The notes under the pieces are model-generated. The model did no database searches, was not told the DNA's origin, and was given only the letters and a program-made list of their open reading frames with translations. From the NCBI GenBank assembly GCA_025999435.1, contig BNXH01000003.1, forward strand, positions 6,640-70,639: 64,000 nt of DNA, in the 5' to 3' direction. Shown here piece after piece: positions 44,233 to 55,157 of the stretch. The DNA is from Bacteroidia bacterium. Lineage in GTDB: Bacteria; Bacteroidota; Bacteroidia; Bacteroidales; Dysgonomonadaceae. The stretch's first letter is position 1; each line of letters starts with the position of its first letter. The position numbers and the translations under genes were made by a program.

Positions 44233-45048
44233 TCATACACCGCTAAAGGAAGAGAATCCTCCATCTACAGGCAGTACCACCCCTGTAATAAAGCTTGCGG
44301 CCTTGCTGCATAAAAACTGAACCGCACCGTTCAGTTCGGTAATGTCCCCAAACCTTCCCATCGGCGTTTTAGCTAATACCTTTTTGCTTCTGTCGGTCAG
44401 CGAACCGTCAGGATTGATTAAGACAGCCCTATTCTGATCACCGATAAAGAACCCGGGAGCAATGGCATTTACCCTTACCGCATCCCCATATTTGAGAGCC
44501 ATCTCCGAGGCCAGCCATTGTGTGAAATTGCTTACGGCCGTTTTTGCAGCAGAATAACCCGGAACGCGTGTAATAGCTGAGTAGGCAGCCATAGACGAAA
44601 TATTGATAATGCATCCGCTTTTTTGTTCTGCCATCACTTTACCGAATACCATCGACGGATAGACCGTTCCGTTCATATTCAGGCTGGTTACTTTCTCCCA
44701 TTCGGCTACCGGCATATCGAAAAAGGCCTGGTCCGGGGCTAATGTACCCTTAGGAGTATTGCCCCCTGCTATATTTAACAGGATATCTATCCTCCCCCAT
44801 TTTGCAACAACCTGTTTTGAGACTTCTTCCAGACTATCTATGTCTAAAACATTACCCACAATACCAATGGCTTCTCCTCCTTCAGCCGTTAACTCTTTAA
44901 TTCTTATATCCAGTTGCTCTTGGCGTATATCCAGCGCTACAACTTTTACTCCGGCCTCCACAAAGCTTTTTGCAATGCTACCGCCTAAGACTCCTCCGGC
45001 CCCTGTGATTATGGCTACTTTTCCTTCTATACTAAATTGTCCGTTCAT
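44233..45048 (-). CDS. SDR oxidoreductase, probable D-fructuronate reductase (UxuB replacement)
   Basis: Start set at 45048 (MNGQFSIEGKVAIITGAGG); an ATG at 45066 would overlap the uxuA stop by 14 bases. Classical SDR: TGAGGVLGGS (about 16-25), NIAGG, catalytic Ser in INISSMA, YSAAK (Tyr and Lys) and a C-terminal PVDGGFSS. Directly downstream of mannonate dehydratase (4-base gap), so it likely interconverts D-fructuronate and D-mannonate in place of the long-chain UxuB. Cytoplasmic, NAD(P)-dependent. Last gene of the xylan operon. Confidence 0.85.
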   Translation of the reverse strand: MNGQFSIEGKVAIITGAGGVLGGSIAKSFVEAGVKVVALDIRQEQLDIRIKELTAEGGEAIGIVGNVLDIDSLEEVSKQVVAKWGRIDILLNIAGGNTPKGTLAPDQAFFDMPVAEWEKVTSLNMNGTVYPSMVFGKVMAEQKSGCIINISSMAAYSAITRVPGYSAAKTAVSNFTQWLASEMALKYGDAVRVNAIAPGFFIGDQNRAVLINPDGSLTDRSKKVLAKTPMGRFGDITELNGAVQFLCSKAASFITGVVLPVDGGFSSFSGV

Positions 45049-45052
45049 TATT

Positions 45053-46243
45053 TTATCTTTTATCATTCATGTTTCTTTTTATTTCATCCTGGACTGTAGC
45101 CATAACCCCGTCTATTTGTGCCAGGGCATACATACGCCCGTAAAATGAATAACCAGGGTTGTAAGCCTTGTCCCTGTCGTCGAGCATGAGCCGCCCATGG
45201 TCTACGCGCATCGGTAAAGACGGATTTTCTTTTTCAAAGATGCGGACAAGTTCTATCAGATGGCCACGGCCTTCAAGATGCGGGGCTTCTATAAAATCAC
45301 CGTTAGCCATCACCTCCGTACTTCGCAAATGGACAAAGTGGGTTCTGGATGCGAACTTTTCCGCCAGCTCAGGCACATTGTTATGTATGCCCGCACTCAA
45401 TGAGCCGGCACAGAATGTGAGGCCGTTGTAAGGGTTGTCCACGGCGTTGAAAATCCACTCTATGTCCTCCATGCTTGTCACAATGCGCGGAAGCCCCAGC
45501 ATTTGGAATGGAGGATCGTCGGGGTGAATGCACATCTTTATATTGTACTCTTCGCAAACGGGTATCAACTGCGAAAGAAAGTATTTCAGGTTTTCTCTCA
45601 ACGCGTCCCTGTCTATGTCTTTATAGAGTGATAACAGGTTCTTGAATATGGCTACAGGGTTTTTATCCCCTTCTTTGATGTTGCCGTTTATGAAACCCTG
45701 GGTCTTTACGATGATTGTATCTATTAAAGCGTCTTTCTCCTTTTGGGTGATCGTTTTACTTAGTTCATACACTTTGACCATTTCCTCTGGTGTATAATCT
45801 TCTTCTGCTCCCTCTCGTTCAAGAATGAAACAGTCGAAATAGGCAAAGCGTATCTTGTCGAAAAAGAGCGACGAGGTCCCGTCTGCCCACGGGTATTCAA
45901 GATCGGTGCGTATCCAGTCGATAACAGGCATGAAATTGTAGCATACCGTGTTTATACCCGCTTCTCCCAGATTGGCCAGGCTTTCTATGTAATTGGCTAT
46001 CAACTGGTCAGACCGGCTTCCACCGTACTTTATGGCTTCGCTTACCGGAAGGCTTTCTACCACCGACCAGCGGAGGCCTGCATCCTTAATGTGATCCTTC
46101 AAATCATTTATCCTTTCCAATGGCCATACTGCTCCGTTGGGAATGTCGTGCAGGGCCGTTACGATGCCTTCCACCCCTATCTGCCCAAGCATAGACAGTG
46201 TGATCTTATCTTTCAGGCCAAACCAACGCCAGGTCTTTTCCAT
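45053..46243 (-). CDS. uxuA: D-mannonate dehydratase UxuA
   Basis: 396 residues, close to E. coli UxuA length, starting MEKTWRWFGLKDKITLSMLGQIGVEGIV. Metal-site regions: CIHPDDPPFQMLGLPRI, TFCAGSLSAG, FVHLRSTE and RVDHGRLM. Dehydrates D-mannonate to 2-keto-3-deoxygluconate. In this operon it handles glucuronate released from xylan by GH115. It begins 40 bases after the GH43 gene; kdgK and kdgA for the remaining steps are not in the window. Confidence 0.95.
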   Translation of the reverse strand: MEKTWRWFGLKDKITLSMLGQIGVEGIVTALHDIPNGAVWPLERINDLKDHIKDAGLRWSVVESLPVSEAIKYGGSRSDQLIANYIESLANLGEAGINTVCYNFMPVIDWIRTDLEYPWADGTSSLFFDKIRFAYFDCFILEREGAEEDYTPEEMVKVYELSKTITQKEKDALIDTIIVKTQGFINGNIKEGDKNPVAIFKNLLSLYKDIDRDALRENLKYFLSQLIPVCEEYNIKMCIHPDDPPFQMLGLPRIVTSMEDIEWIFNAVDNPYNGLTFCAGSLSAGIHNNVPELAEKFASRTHFVHLRSTEVMANGDFIEAPHLEGRGHLIELVRIFEKENPSLPMRVDHGRLMLDDRDKAYNPGYSFYGRMYALAQIDGVMATVQDEIKRNMNDKR

Positions 46244-46283
46244 ATCAAATATTCAGGTTATTAACTATAACTTTATGGATAAA

Positions 46284-47252
46284 TTACTTCTCTAATCCTT
46301 CAATCGTTTTAATGGTTCCATCCGGATTATATTCCAGTTCTATGACTTTCATACTGCGGAGCCATGTCTTACCCCCTGATGGTACAGAATCGTGATGGAA
46401 AAGATACCATTTACCTTTATACTCCACAATACTGTGATGTGTGGTCCATCCGACTACAGGAGTAAGGATTACCCCTTTGTAGGTGAACGGCCCGTAAGGA
46501 TTATCCCCTATTGCATAGCAGAGAAAATGAGTATCGCCTGTGGAATACGAGAAATAATATTTACCATTGTATTTATGCATCCATGAAGCCTCAAAGAAGC
46601 GTCGGTCTGTATCTCCTTGTGTAATAGGTTGTCCGTTTTCGTCTAAAATAACAACATCGCGTGGCTCTTCAGCAAACTCCAGCATATCGCCTCTCAGCCG
46701 CGCTACTTTTGCGCAAAGGGTAGGTTCGTTATCAGCGGGGAAAGAGGCCGATTCTAACGCTTTATTATTACGATAACGTTGGAGCTGTCCACCCCAGATA
46801 CCGCCGAAATAAATGTAATATTCTCCGTTGTCCTCAAATACGCATGGGTCAATACTGTAACTTCCCTTGATCGGGTTTTCCTGCGGAATGAATGGGCCGT
46901 AAGGTTTGTCGCTGATGGCTACTCCCAAACGGAAAATATCATTTTTGTCTTTAAGTGAAAAGTACAGGTAGTATTTGCCATCTTTAAATGCGACATCACT
47001 GTCCCACAATTGACGACCTGACCAGGGGATATCTTCTACTGCCAGTACAACGCCATGATCGGTTATAGGGCTATCCACTTCATCCAGCGAAAATACATGA
47101 TAATCTTTCATGTTGAAGTGATCGCCGTTATCGTTTTCGGGAATACCGCTTTCCCAATCATGGGAGGGGTATATATAGATTTTACCTTCGAATACATGTG
47201 CAGACGGGTCTGCCATATAGTCCTGAGAAAATAAATATTTTGCTTTTTTCAT
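46284..47252 (-). CDS. GH43 glycoside hydrolase (probable beta-xylosidase/arabinofuranosidase)
   Basis: 322 residues, single GH43 five-blade propeller without signal peptide, so probably cytoplasmic. Catalytic residues: base Asp in YMADPSAHVF (about 12-22), pKa-modulating Asp in YSIDPCVFEDNGEYY, acid Glu in RFFEASWMHKYNG. Expected to hydrolyse imported xylo-oligosaccharides or remove arabinose. In the operon it lies between the lipoprotein xylanase (45-base gap) and uxuA, matching a terminal step after the symporter. Confidence 0.9.
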   Translation of the reverse strand: MKKAKYLFSQDYMADPSAHVFEGKIYIYPSHDWESGIPENDNGDHFNMKDYHVFSLDEVDSPITDHGVVLAVEDIPWSGRQLWDSDVAFKDGKYYLYFSLKDKNDIFRLGVAISDKPYGPFIPQENPIKGSYSIDPCVFEDNGEYYIYFGGIWGGQLQRYRNNKALESASFPADNEPTLCAKVARLRGDMLEFAEEPRDVVILDENGQPITQGDTDRRFFEASWMHKYNGKYYFSYSTGDTHFLCYAIGDNPYGPFTYKGVILTPVVGWTTHHSIVEYKGKWYLFHHDSVPSGGKTWLRSMKVIELEYNPDGTIKTIEGLEK

Positions 47253-47297
47253 TGTTGTTGATTTTTAAAATTATTAGTAGATGAGATATAAGTTACA

Positions 47298-48446
47298 CTA
47301 TTTTTTACTTTTCTTCACTTTTAGTTTATTAATGATTTCTTTCACAACCGGTTTCGCCTTATATTGGCGGTCGAATAGCAATGGATAGTCTGTTCGTCCC
47401 GGCATAGGATAATTGTTTTTCCATGAATCCCCGTCTGTGACACCCCACATAGTGACACGCGCTATTTTATCACTATTATCTATAAATAGATTGAATAGTT
47501 CCCCCATTCGTTTATTCCAAGCGGATGATATAGAGTCAGGTAAGCCGTTGGTATAGGGGTTCATCTCCTGACGATAGGCTTCGGTGTCTGCTATATTGGC
47601 TCCTATATCCCGTCGAGGAGAAGGCAATGCGCTCACATCCAGCTCCGTAATAAGTACTTTCACCCCTGCGGAAGAGTAAGTGTCGATAGCTGCCCGATAT
47701 TCATCCAAAGAAGGATAATCCATTCCCAGATGCCCCTGCATTCCTACACCATCTATCCGGAGGCCTTTTTCTTTTAGTGAGTTTACTAATTTGACAATAG
47801 CATCACGCTTTCCTGCATGCCATTCGTTGTAATCGTTGTAATATAGCTCAGCATCAGGGTCGGCTTCATGTGCGAACTGAAAAGCAAGAGAGATAAAGTC
47901 TTCTCCTATGATCTTATAGAATTTACTGTTTCGCCAAGAGCCGTCCTCTAAAATGGCTTCGTTTACTACATCCCAACCTTTGATACGCCCTTTATAACGC
48001 GAAACTACTGTTTTTATATGATTTTTCATACGTTCTATAAGCACTTCCCGTGATACATCTTTTCCCTTATCGTCCGTAAAGAACCAGTCCGGTGTCTGAG
48101 AGTGCCATATCAGTGTGTGTCCTGTGATGTACAGATTGTTTTGCTCTCCATATTCAACAAATTTATCGGCGTCTTTAAAATAAAATTCGCCTTCTGTTGG
48201 CTGTATATACATACTCTTCATACAGTTTTCGGCAACAATGGAGTTGAACTGCTCCGTTACAATCTTTATGGCAGCTGTGTCTTTGCCCCAAATATGATTT
48301 GTATTAAGGGCTGTTCCGATCAGGAATTTGTCCTTAAGCGCCTCTTTTAAGGAAGTCTCTTTTACTTCATACTCTTTCTTGTTTGCCGAACAACTGAAAA
48401 TAGCGAACGCAAGGCAAAGAGAGAGAATGGGAGTCAGTACTTTCAT
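47298..48446 (-). CDS. GH10 endo-beta-1,4-xylanase, lipoprotein
   Basis: 382-residue lipoprotein (lipobox FAIFSCSAN). GH10 barrel: FNSIVAENCMKSMYIQP, GHTLIWHSQTPDWFF, GWDVVNEAILEDGSW (acid/base Glu, about 165), VGMQGHLGMDYP, VLITELDVSALP (nucleophile Glu) and VTMWGVTDGDSW. Cuts xylan to oligosaccharides, likely periplasmic-facing or surface-bound. Single-domain, unlike the larger GH10 at 60608-62905. Follows the symporter by 35 bases. Confidence 0.95.
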   Translation of the reverse strand: MKVLTPILSLCLAFAIFSCSANKKEYEVKETSLKEALKDKFLIGTALNTNHIWGKDTAAIKIVTEQFNSIVAENCMKSMYIQPTEGEFYFKDADKFVEYGEQNNLYITGHTLIWHSQTPDWFFTDDKGKDVSREVLIERMKNHIKTVVSRYKGRIKGWDVVNEAILEDGSWRNSKFYKIIGEDFISLAFQFAHEADPDAELYYNDYNEWHAGKRDAIVKLVNSLKEKGLRIDGVGMQGHLGMDYPSLDEYRAAIDTYSSAGVKVLITELDVSALPSPRRDIGANIADTEAYRQEMNPYTNGLPDSISSAWNKRMGELFNLFIDNSDKIARVTMWGVTDGDSWKNNYPMPGRTDYPLLFDRQYKAKPVVKEIINKLKVKKSKK

Positions 48447-48481
48447 GATTTCTTCTGTTTTTTATTTAAACGGTATTTTAT

Positions 48482-49891
48482 TTATTGCTTATTCAAATGT
48501 CTTTCTTCGATCTCCATATTTATTTTGTCGATTACATTATCCTCCAGTTTATATTTTGAAATAATAAACATCGCCACAATAAGAAGCATTGCCGGAATTA
48601 CAGCAACCAGCCATAAAATACCCTGTTGAGCAAGAGCAGATTGCGATACGGTATTATCTTTGTCGAAACCAACGAATCCCAGTACTATATTGGGGATAAA
48701 GAGGCCGATAGCCATTCCGAGTTGAAAAACAATCCCGATAATAGCATTTACCGTTCCCGAAATACGCCGGCCTGTGGTATGTTCCCCGTAAGTAATTACT
48801 TCGGGAACCAATGCCCACATATAGCCTGTAGCGACAATAATGCCGGTGGATTTGATAAATTGCGCCACCATTATAATCCAAATTTGCGAACGAAGAGCAG
48901 GAACTATCGATACAATGTAGAGCAAAGCCATTCCGAGAATAGCGACAGACAGAAATATATAAAACATTTGTTTTTTACCAATCGATTTTTTTATGGCAGG
49001 GACCAATGGCATAAAGATGAATGCAGGTAAAAAGCCTATTCCCTGAAACCAACCCGTGTAGTCAGAAGCCTGTACATTGTATGTCATGTAATAAGCCCCT
49101 GCCGCATTGTAGATAGACATCAAGGCGAAAGCCGTAAAAACAAACAATGCCACAATGCGCAACTGGCTGTTTCTAATAAATTCCATCCATAAATCGGAAA
49201 CTTTTACTTCCGACGTTTTATCGGCTTCCATTACTATACGTTCTTTGCTTTGGGTGAAACAGAAAATCAATAAAGCCAAACCTATTAACGCCAGGATAGT
49301 CATGGTGATAAACCATGCATGGGCATCACCCGAGGTATTGTATGTCCGGGTAGGAGAGAGCGATTGTACGATTGTCGGGATGCCGAAAGCCACAGTAAAT
49401 CCGCCCAGATTGGCAAGTACCATACGGGTAGAAGTGAGCTTAGTCATTTCATCTCCGTCGCGGGTAAGCGAAGCAAATAGTGCTCCGTAAGGCAGACTGA
49501 CCACCGTGTAGAGCAAGCATAACCCTATGTAAGTAACAAAAGCATACACTGTCGATCCGGGGAAGCCGTTCCAAAAACAAAGGACAGCAAATGCCATGAG
49601 CGGAACGCCGCCAATAATCAGATAAGAACGGTATTTTCCCCATTTGGGATTATGTTTATCTACAAAGGCACCCAGCGCCATAGATCCGAATATATTTATA
49701 ACAGGCGGTATAAACACCATTACCGCCACGGTTTCGGGACGCAATCCGACAACAGTAGTATAAAAAATGGAAATATATTGCATCACCGTCTGAAAAACCA
49801 GATTCTGCGCAAAATCTCCGCTACCGAAACCTATCCGTTGCAGCCACGACAGCTTGTAAAAACCTTTCGCCTCACTTATATTCACATTCAT
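48482..49891 (-). CDS. GPH-family glycoside-pentoside-hexuronide:cation symporter
   Basis: 469-residue inner-membrane transporter. N-terminal LSWLQRIGFGSGDFAQNLVFQTV and the GSMALGAFVDKHNPKWGKYRSYLIIGGVP loop are the GPH signature; YTVVSLPYGALFASLTRDGDEMTKLTSTRM is the second. About 12 helices. Relatives (XynB, XylP) import xylosides, so here it probably carries xylobiose or aldouronic acids. A 31-base gap separates it from the esterase-GH11 gene. Confidence 0.92.
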   Translation of the reverse strand: MNVNISEAKGFYKLSWLQRIGFGSGDFAQNLVFQTVMQYISIFYTTVVGLRPETVAVMVFIPPVINIFGSMALGAFVDKHNPKWGKYRSYLIIGGVPLMAFAVLCFWNGFPGSTVYAFVTYIGLCLLYTVVSLPYGALFASLTRDGDEMTKLTSTRMVLANLGGFTVAFGIPTIVQSLSPTRTYNTSGDAHAWFITMTILALIGLALLIFCFTQSKERIVMEADKTSEVKVSDLWMEFIRNSQLRIVALFVFTAFALMSIYNAAGAYYMTYNVQASDYTGWFQGIGFLPAFIFMPLVPAIKKSIGKKQMFYIFLSVAILGMALLYIVSIVPALRSQIWIIMVAQFIKSTGIIVATGYMWALVPEVITYGEHTTGRRISGTVNAIIGIVFQLGMAIGLFIPNIVLGFVGFDKDNTVSQSALAQQGILWLVAVIPAMLLIVAMFIISKYKLEDNVIDKINMEIEERHLNKQ

Positions 49892-49922
49892 AATTATATA
49901 TTTTATATTGATATTATTCGAT

Positions 49923-52580
49923 TTATTTTACGAAATCCTTTGTTGCAGCTAGTGATACAGATAGTTTATCTTTGTTTTCCGTACCGGAGCCGATCGTAGT
50001 ATCGCCAAGGGTCAGTATGTGTCTGTACATGTTGGCCATACCGCTACTCTGATAGCCTTCGACACACAGTGCAACCTCATACATTTTTCCAAGTTTCATA
50101 CCCATCTTTTCCCATGCTTTGAAGTGTTCGCTGACGGAAATGATGCCTTCGGTCTTCTTATCGGTACGGACACTCCAATATTGTTGGAAGGTTGTGTCGC
50201 CTTGAATAGAGGGCTGTTCGAAGCGCGTGGTTTCGTAGATATCGTATATGCCACCATCGATTTCGACAGTCCCTTTAGATACTGATCCGGGCGGGCGCCA
50301 GCTACCCCAAGCCTCGACAACGTAAAATTCGACCAGCGGATCGACCGACCAGCCGTAGACACATAAGTACGAATTTCCGTCCGGCTGGTAATAGCAACCG
50401 TAGTTAAGGGAAATAGCGCCGATGTCATTGTGGGTTTTGGTACTGTCGAACTTTTTTCCTGTGCGGAAAAGAGCATTATTGATATTGCTCCAGTTGCACC
50501 CGAACATGCCGCCTTCCCTGAGTGTCATACTAACATTACCCTTGTCGTGCCAGAGTTCGTAATCGAAGCCATCGTATACGCCGGTCTTATTATTTGTAAT
50601 ATATAGTTCTGTCAAACTACCGGTTAATCCTTCTATACGAACAATATCTGCTTGTTCTGTTGTAAAGGGAGATGCTAGTAACCCTTCCTTATTTCTGAGG
50701 TTCGCTCCTTCGGGGTTATCAGCCCATGCATATCTTACTGACACAGGATTTTGTATCTGATTACTCCATACTTTTACTTTGTTGTTGGATAATACGACGG
50801 CATTTGCCCACACATATTTATTGTCTTCTCCTGCTATTGCAAATCCCTGAAGATCCAGGTTGGTGTATAATCCGGAACCGACAGACGAAAAAGTAAGTAT
50901 GATACTGTTTCCTTCCACTTTCATTCCTTCATATACCGGTCCGGAACTTACTATATCTTCGTTATATGCCACCCGCCGTGCTTCCAGCGCCAGACGATGG
51001 CCTACGGTTTTCTTGTTCAACGGATGAATGTCGTTCCACTCTCCGGCATCAATAGTCACAGCCATCCCTGTATGTGGCAGGGCTAAAGCCTGTCGTTGTG
51101 CTTCCCTTAGTTCTGCCCACCCGCTTTCGGAAGGTTGTTCGCAAGCCTTCATAAAATTAGGAAGCTGTGCATAGATAAACGATAGTTGAGGATTGTTCCA
51201 TTTGCTTCGCCAGTCGTTTATCAAATCAGGGAACAATATCTTATATTCTTCAGCCCGGTTTGTATTCGATTCGCCCTGATACCAGAGAAAACCTTTTATC
51301 CTGTAGTTTGTGAACGGAGCTATCATTCCGTTATATAATCCTGTCGGCTTGTATTGAAAGAATGTTTGTGAACCGGTCGGAGGCATTTCTGCACCTATCC
51401 GGTATTTCCAGTCCCCTGTCAAATCAATTTCATCATTTCCGGCAATGATTTTATATGGCTTCTCTTCTACAAATCCACCTCTGCTGGAGTTGCTGATTAC
51501 TCTCACTGTTATATTGTTTTTTCCTTCTTTTAAAACTCCTGCCGGAATGTTATAGATTCGCGGAGGGTATTGATACGAGGTTGTACCGACAAATGTTCCG
51601 TTAATAAAAGCAGAATCTGCATCAACAATACATCCTAGTCGGAGTACACCCTGTTTTCCGGCCATCGATGCGGGTATATCCACATCTTTGCGAAACCATA
51701 ACGAGCCGTTTATTTGCCCGACTCCTTTGTCTGCCCAATAGCCCGGCAGGGAGAATAAGTCCCAGCCGGAGTCATCGAAGTCTTTTTTATTCCAAAGGGA
51801 AATGCCTTTATCTTTCGCATTTAAGGTAGAATACCATTGATTGCTACTTTGCGATTCGGCATTTCTAACACTGTCTATATATCCGGAAGTGGCACATATA
51901 CGGGCGGCATCTAGGTAGTGAGGATAATTCTTTAGAGACTCTTTGCTAATCCAAGCTTCGGCAGGAGAACCGCCGATAGCTGTATTTATTACTCCTATTG
52001 GCACCTTGTATTTATCATATAAGTCTTTTGCAAAAAAGTAGGCGACAGCAGAAAAGTCAAGAATATTTGCAGGGGTTACGGATTTCCACTCTCCACCTTG
52101 TAAATCTGATTCTTCTTTCTGGAAATTATATCGCATCGGTACTCTGAACTGTCTTATATGGGGATTGTTTGCATGTCTGACTTCATCTTCGTATAAATCG
52201 AGAACACGACGTATTGGCAATTCCATGTTCGACTGTCCCGAGCATAGCCATACATCGCCTATCAGAACGTCTTTTATCGTAATTTCATTGATACTTATCG
52301 TATATGGCCCTCCGGCAAATTGAGCGGGTAATACAATTTTCCAATCACCTTTTTTATCGGCTTTTGTCTGGTATGTTTTATCCATGAATTTTATAGTCAC
52401 AGACTCTTTCGGAGAGGCCCATCCCCACAGTTGCAGAAGAATGTCCCGCTGCAAAATCATACCATCGCTGACCAGGCATGGCAGTTTCACAGCAGATTGG
52501 GCTATTGATGTCGATACAGCCAATATCAAAAGGAATATTGTCCTGAATAATGATGTATTAACAGATTTCATCCTTATCAT
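49923..52580 (-). CDS. Bifunctional secreted protein: SASA-type carbohydrate esterase fused to GH11 xylanase
   Basis: Start set at 52580 ([28 protein letters not shown], signal peptide); ATG at 52571 is also possible, while 52610 overlaps the GH115 stop. N-terminal SGNH/SASA esterase: [13 protein letters not shown] (nucleophile Ser), [17 protein letters not shown] and [13 protein letters not shown] (Asp and His), interrupted by a GH2-like beta-sandwich ([11 protein letters not shown] to [12 protein letters not shown]). The C-terminal part, encoded about 50609-49923, is GH11: [30 protein letters not shown] (nucleophile Glu) and [12 protein letters not shown] (acid/base Glu). Together: deacetylate and cut acetylated glucuronoxylan. 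I know of no standard name for this architecture. Confidence 0.9.
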   Translation of the reverse strand: MIRMKSVNTSLFRTIFLLILAVSTSIAQSAVKLPCLVSDGMILQRDILLQLWGWASPKESVTIKFMDKTYQTKADKKGDWKIVLPAQFAGGPYTISINEITIKDVLIGDVWLCSGQSNMELPIRRVLDLYEDEVRHANNPHIRQFRVPMRYNFQKEESDLQGGEWKSVTPANILDFSAVAYFFAKDLYDKYKVPIGVINTAIGGSPAEAWISKESLKNYPHYLDAARICATSGYIDSVRNAESQSSNQWYSTLNAKDKGISLWNKKDFDDSGWDLFSLPGYWADKGVGQINGSLWFRKDVDIPASMAGKQGVLRLGCIVDADSAFINGTFVGTTSYQYPPRIYNIPAGVLKEGKNNITVRVISNSSRGGFVEEKPYKIIAGNDEIDLTGDWKYRIGAEMPPTGSQTFFQYKPTGLYNGMIAPFTNYRIKGFLWYQGESNTNRAEEYKILFPDLINDWRSKWNNPQLSFIYAQLPNFMKACEQPSESGWAELREAQRQALALPHTGMAVTIDAGEWNDIHPLNKKTVGHRLALEARRVAYNEDIVSSGPVYEGMKVEGNSIILTFSSVGSGLYTNLDLQGFAIAGEDNKYVWANAVVLSNNKVKVWSNQIQNPVSVRYAWADNPEGANLRNKEGLLASPFTTEQADIVRIEGLTGSLTELYITNNKTGVYDGFDYELWHDKGNVSMTLREGGMFGCNWSNINNALFRTGKKFDSTKTHNDIGAISLNYGCYYQPDGNSYLCVYGWSVDPLVEFYVVEAWGSWRPPGSVSKGTVEIDGGIYDIYETTRFEQPSIQGDTTFQQYWSVRTDKKTEGIISVSEHFKAWEKMGMKLGKMYEVALCVEGYQSSGMANMYRHILTLGDTTIGSGTENKDKLSVSLAATKDFVK

Positions 52581-52584
52581 ATTT

Positions 52585-55068
52585 TTATTTACAATCACTT
52601 TGTGGCGCACCCAAAAAACTTGGTTTCAGACCACCCATATCCAGCATTATTTTTTGAAAAACAATACCCGGTTCAAGAGGACGGATACGGATCGTATGAA
52701 TACCTTCTTTCTCAATATTATGTATCGTGGAAGTTTCTATGATCTGTTCGGCCTGCCATTGTCCCAGTTCTCCTTTATAATGTCCGTTTATATTTACTAT
52801 TTGTTCCTCCCCGCCATCTAAGGATACTGCATAGCGTAATCCTTTATTGGCATTGAAATTCAATGTAGGGGATGTAAGAATTATCAATCTGGCTTTTCCT
52901 TTTGTTTTCAGATCGGCTTTATATTCCAGATAAACGTCTTTGTCTGGATTTTCGGTAACAGGTGTAGTTGTTACGCCTGATACGGTTTTTCCTAAATCGG
53001 GAATAATAACCCACGACACTTTAGCCCCATTGTTAGCCATGGCATAATTTTCGGCTTCGATTGATACATAGCCATCAGCTTCGGCAAATATCTTTTCTTT
53101 ATATATCATTGTTTGCGCAATATATTCCACTTTTGGCATCACACTTTTTTCAGGTTGTTGCCAATTGGTATAACCAATGCGTATCTGATCCATCATATGC
53201 GCCCATTTCCCTCCAGCTATGTCTTTATTATAATGCACTGTAAGTATAGAATCTCGTTCGAAGCACTTTTTCGCTTTGTCTGCCCAGTAGTCAGCCTGGA
53301 CATCGCGCTTTGATACATAATATCTGTTCATAGCTACTGCATAGTACATTTCGTACAAGTTGGAACAAGCGTTTATCGGGAACAAAACCAACTGGTCGAA
53401 AGCATCCTTATATTTGTCGGGTATCAGATAATAAAGACGCATTGCATCTATTAACAGGTTGCGGTAATCATTTACGACAGTCTCAAATTCATTATAATTG
53501 TCGAGGCTGTAAGTGTTTTCGTTCAATAGTTCTGGCGTTACCCTGCGATTATATTTGGTATACAAATTGATTAATCGCGCAGACTCTTTCGCATATTTTT
53601 CTCCGAATTGTTGGATACACCATTCAACGGTATGATCGAGTAGATTGTCAGCATTGAACCTATTGGGGTTCCATGCCATGTCGAGGAAAAAGCTGATAGG
53701 ATATTCCATAGGTTTGAGATCACCTACATTTACAACCCATATCTTATCTACACCATACTGATAGGTAAGATTCATTTGTTCCCAAATGCGCTGTACCTGA
53801 CTGACGTTTAGCCATTTGTAGTTTCGGGGGCTACCTACGTAATCGAAATGATAATACATTCCATACCCTCCTTTGCGTGGTTTTGCGTTAAGGTTGGGAA
53901 GTTTGCGGACATTCCCCCAATTGTCGTCACACAATAATAATGTAATGTCGTCAGGTACACGCATCCCCTTGTCATAATAATCCTGAACCTCTTTATACAA
54001 AGCCCATACCTGAGGGGTCTCCTCTGCCTTTTTACCTGTAACTTCTGATATTATCTTGCGCTGGTCATTTACGATTTTTTGCAGTAATGCGATATCGCTC
54101 TCCTCGCTCATAGGTTCATCACCATCGCCACGCATGCCTACGGTTACTACCGTTTCGTAGTTCTTCATGCGTTCCATTCCTCCTTTCCAGAATTCCTGTA
54201 AAACAGAAGCATTCTTATTGTAATTCCATGAGCCTGTTCCATATCGGCGCCATTCGTCATGAGCTCGTCCCATTGGTTCGTGATGAGATGTACCTATAAC
54301 AATGCCATATTCATCCGCTAATTGCCCGTTGAGAGGGTCATCGTCGAAAAACGCATTTCCCCACATAGCCGGCCAAAGAAAGTTCCCTTTAAGGCGTAGA
54401 ATCAACTCAAACATATGTTTATACATCTTCGAATTGACACCGCCGAACTTCTCTATACACCAACCCTGAAAAGCGGGCGCTTCGTCATTGATGAAAATTC
54501 CCCTGTATTTTACTGCCGGTTCGCCATCGGTATAGGTTCCCGGTTTTACATATAAATCTTTTTGAGTAGCGACAGGTACATCTGCCCAATAATACCAAGG
54601 AGAAACGCCGATCTGTTTCGATAGTTCGTAAATACCGTAAATAGTACCCCGTTTATCGCTTCCGGCAATAATCAGCGCTTCATCTATACCTTCAACAGGA
54701 TTCTGAAGTGTTTTAATAATATATTTCTCATTCTTTCCCAGAATATCTCTTGCTTCTATTTTCCCTTCTTTTATCAGTAAATCGATAAGGGTGGATTTTC
54801 CGGCTGTACCGATAATGATTGCTGAATGACTTTTGCCTATGTCCGGCAATGTACCTGTTACCTTCGATATGTCTTGACGTAAATCCTCTGCTACACGCAA
54901 TACGCCTTTGTAATCATTCGCGTCGATCATTACGGTAGCCGTTTTTCCATCTGCAGCAAGAGTAAAGCCGGCCGATTCCTTGTGTGTGACCACAAAGCTG
55001 TCTGTTGCATATGCCCTTGTATTGAAATATAATGCGAAAAAGATAAATAAAGATATCAAATATTTCAT
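52585..55068 (-). CDS. GH115 xylan alpha-1,2-glucuronidase
   Basis: 827 residues, signal [23 protein letters not shown]115 pattern: N-terminal carbohydrate-related domain ([17 protein letters not shown]), then [66 protein letters not shown] and [15 protein letters not shown]. Ends with a beta-rich C-terminal domain typical of the family. Removes 4-O-methyl-glucuronate side chains from xylan; the product feeds uxuA and the SDR. It starts 90 bases after susD 3, behind a terminator hairpin. Confidence 0.95.
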   Translation of the reverse strand: MKYLISLFIFFALYFNTRAYATDSFVVTHKESAGFTLAADGKTATVMIDANDYKGVLRVAEDLRQDISKVTGTLPDIGKSHSAIIIGTAGKSTLIDLLIKEGKIEARDILGKNEKYIIKTLQNPVEGIDEALIIAGSDKRGTIYGIYELSKQIGVSPWYYWADVPVATQKDLYVKPGTYTDGEPAVKYRGIFINDEAPAFQGWCIEKFGGVNSKMYKHMFELILRLKGNFLWPAMWGNAFFDDDPLNGQLADEYGIVIGTSHHEPMGRAHDEWRRYGTGSWNYNKNASVLQEFWKGGMERMKNYETVVTVGMRGDGDEPMSEESDIALLQKIVNDQRKIISEVTGKKAEETPQVWALYKEVQDYYDKGMRVPDDITLLLCDDNWGNVRKLPNLNAKPRKGGYGMYYHFDYVGSPRNYKWLNVSQVQRIWEQMNLTYQYGVDKIWVVNVGDLKPMEYPISFFLDMAWNPNRFNADNLLDHTVEWCIQQFGEKYAKESARLINLYTKYNRRVTPELLNENTYSLDNYNEFETVVNDYRNLLIDAMRLYYLIPDKYKDAFDQLVLFPINACSNLYEMYYAVAMNRYYVSKRDVQADYWADKAKKCFERDSILTVHYNKDIAGGKWAHMMDQIRIGYTNWQQPEKSVMPKVEYIAQTMIYKEKIFAEADGYVSIEAENYAMANNGAKVSWVIIPDLGKTVSGVTTTPVTENPDKDVYLEYKADLKTKGKARLIILTSPTLNFNANKGLRYAVSLDGGEEQIVNINGHYKGELGQWQAEQIIETSTIHNIEKEGIHTIRIRPLEPGIVFQKIMLDMGGLKPSFLGAPQSDCK

Positions 55069-55115
55069 TCTATAGATATAAATTACGTTAATATCAACAA
55101 TTTGAATAAGATATA

Positions 55116-55149
55116 CAGGAACGAAGTGAAAACACTCACTTCGTTCCTG
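55116..55149 (-). terminator. Intrinsic terminator after susD 3
   Basis: 14-bp perfect stem (CAGGAACGAAGTGA, 55116-55129, with 55136-55149) and 6-base loop, 9 bases past the susD stop. The flank on the minus strand is TATATCTTATTC, moderately T-rich. Placement matches those after susD 1 and susD 2. Confidence 0.78.
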
Positions 55150-55157
55150 ATATTCTA

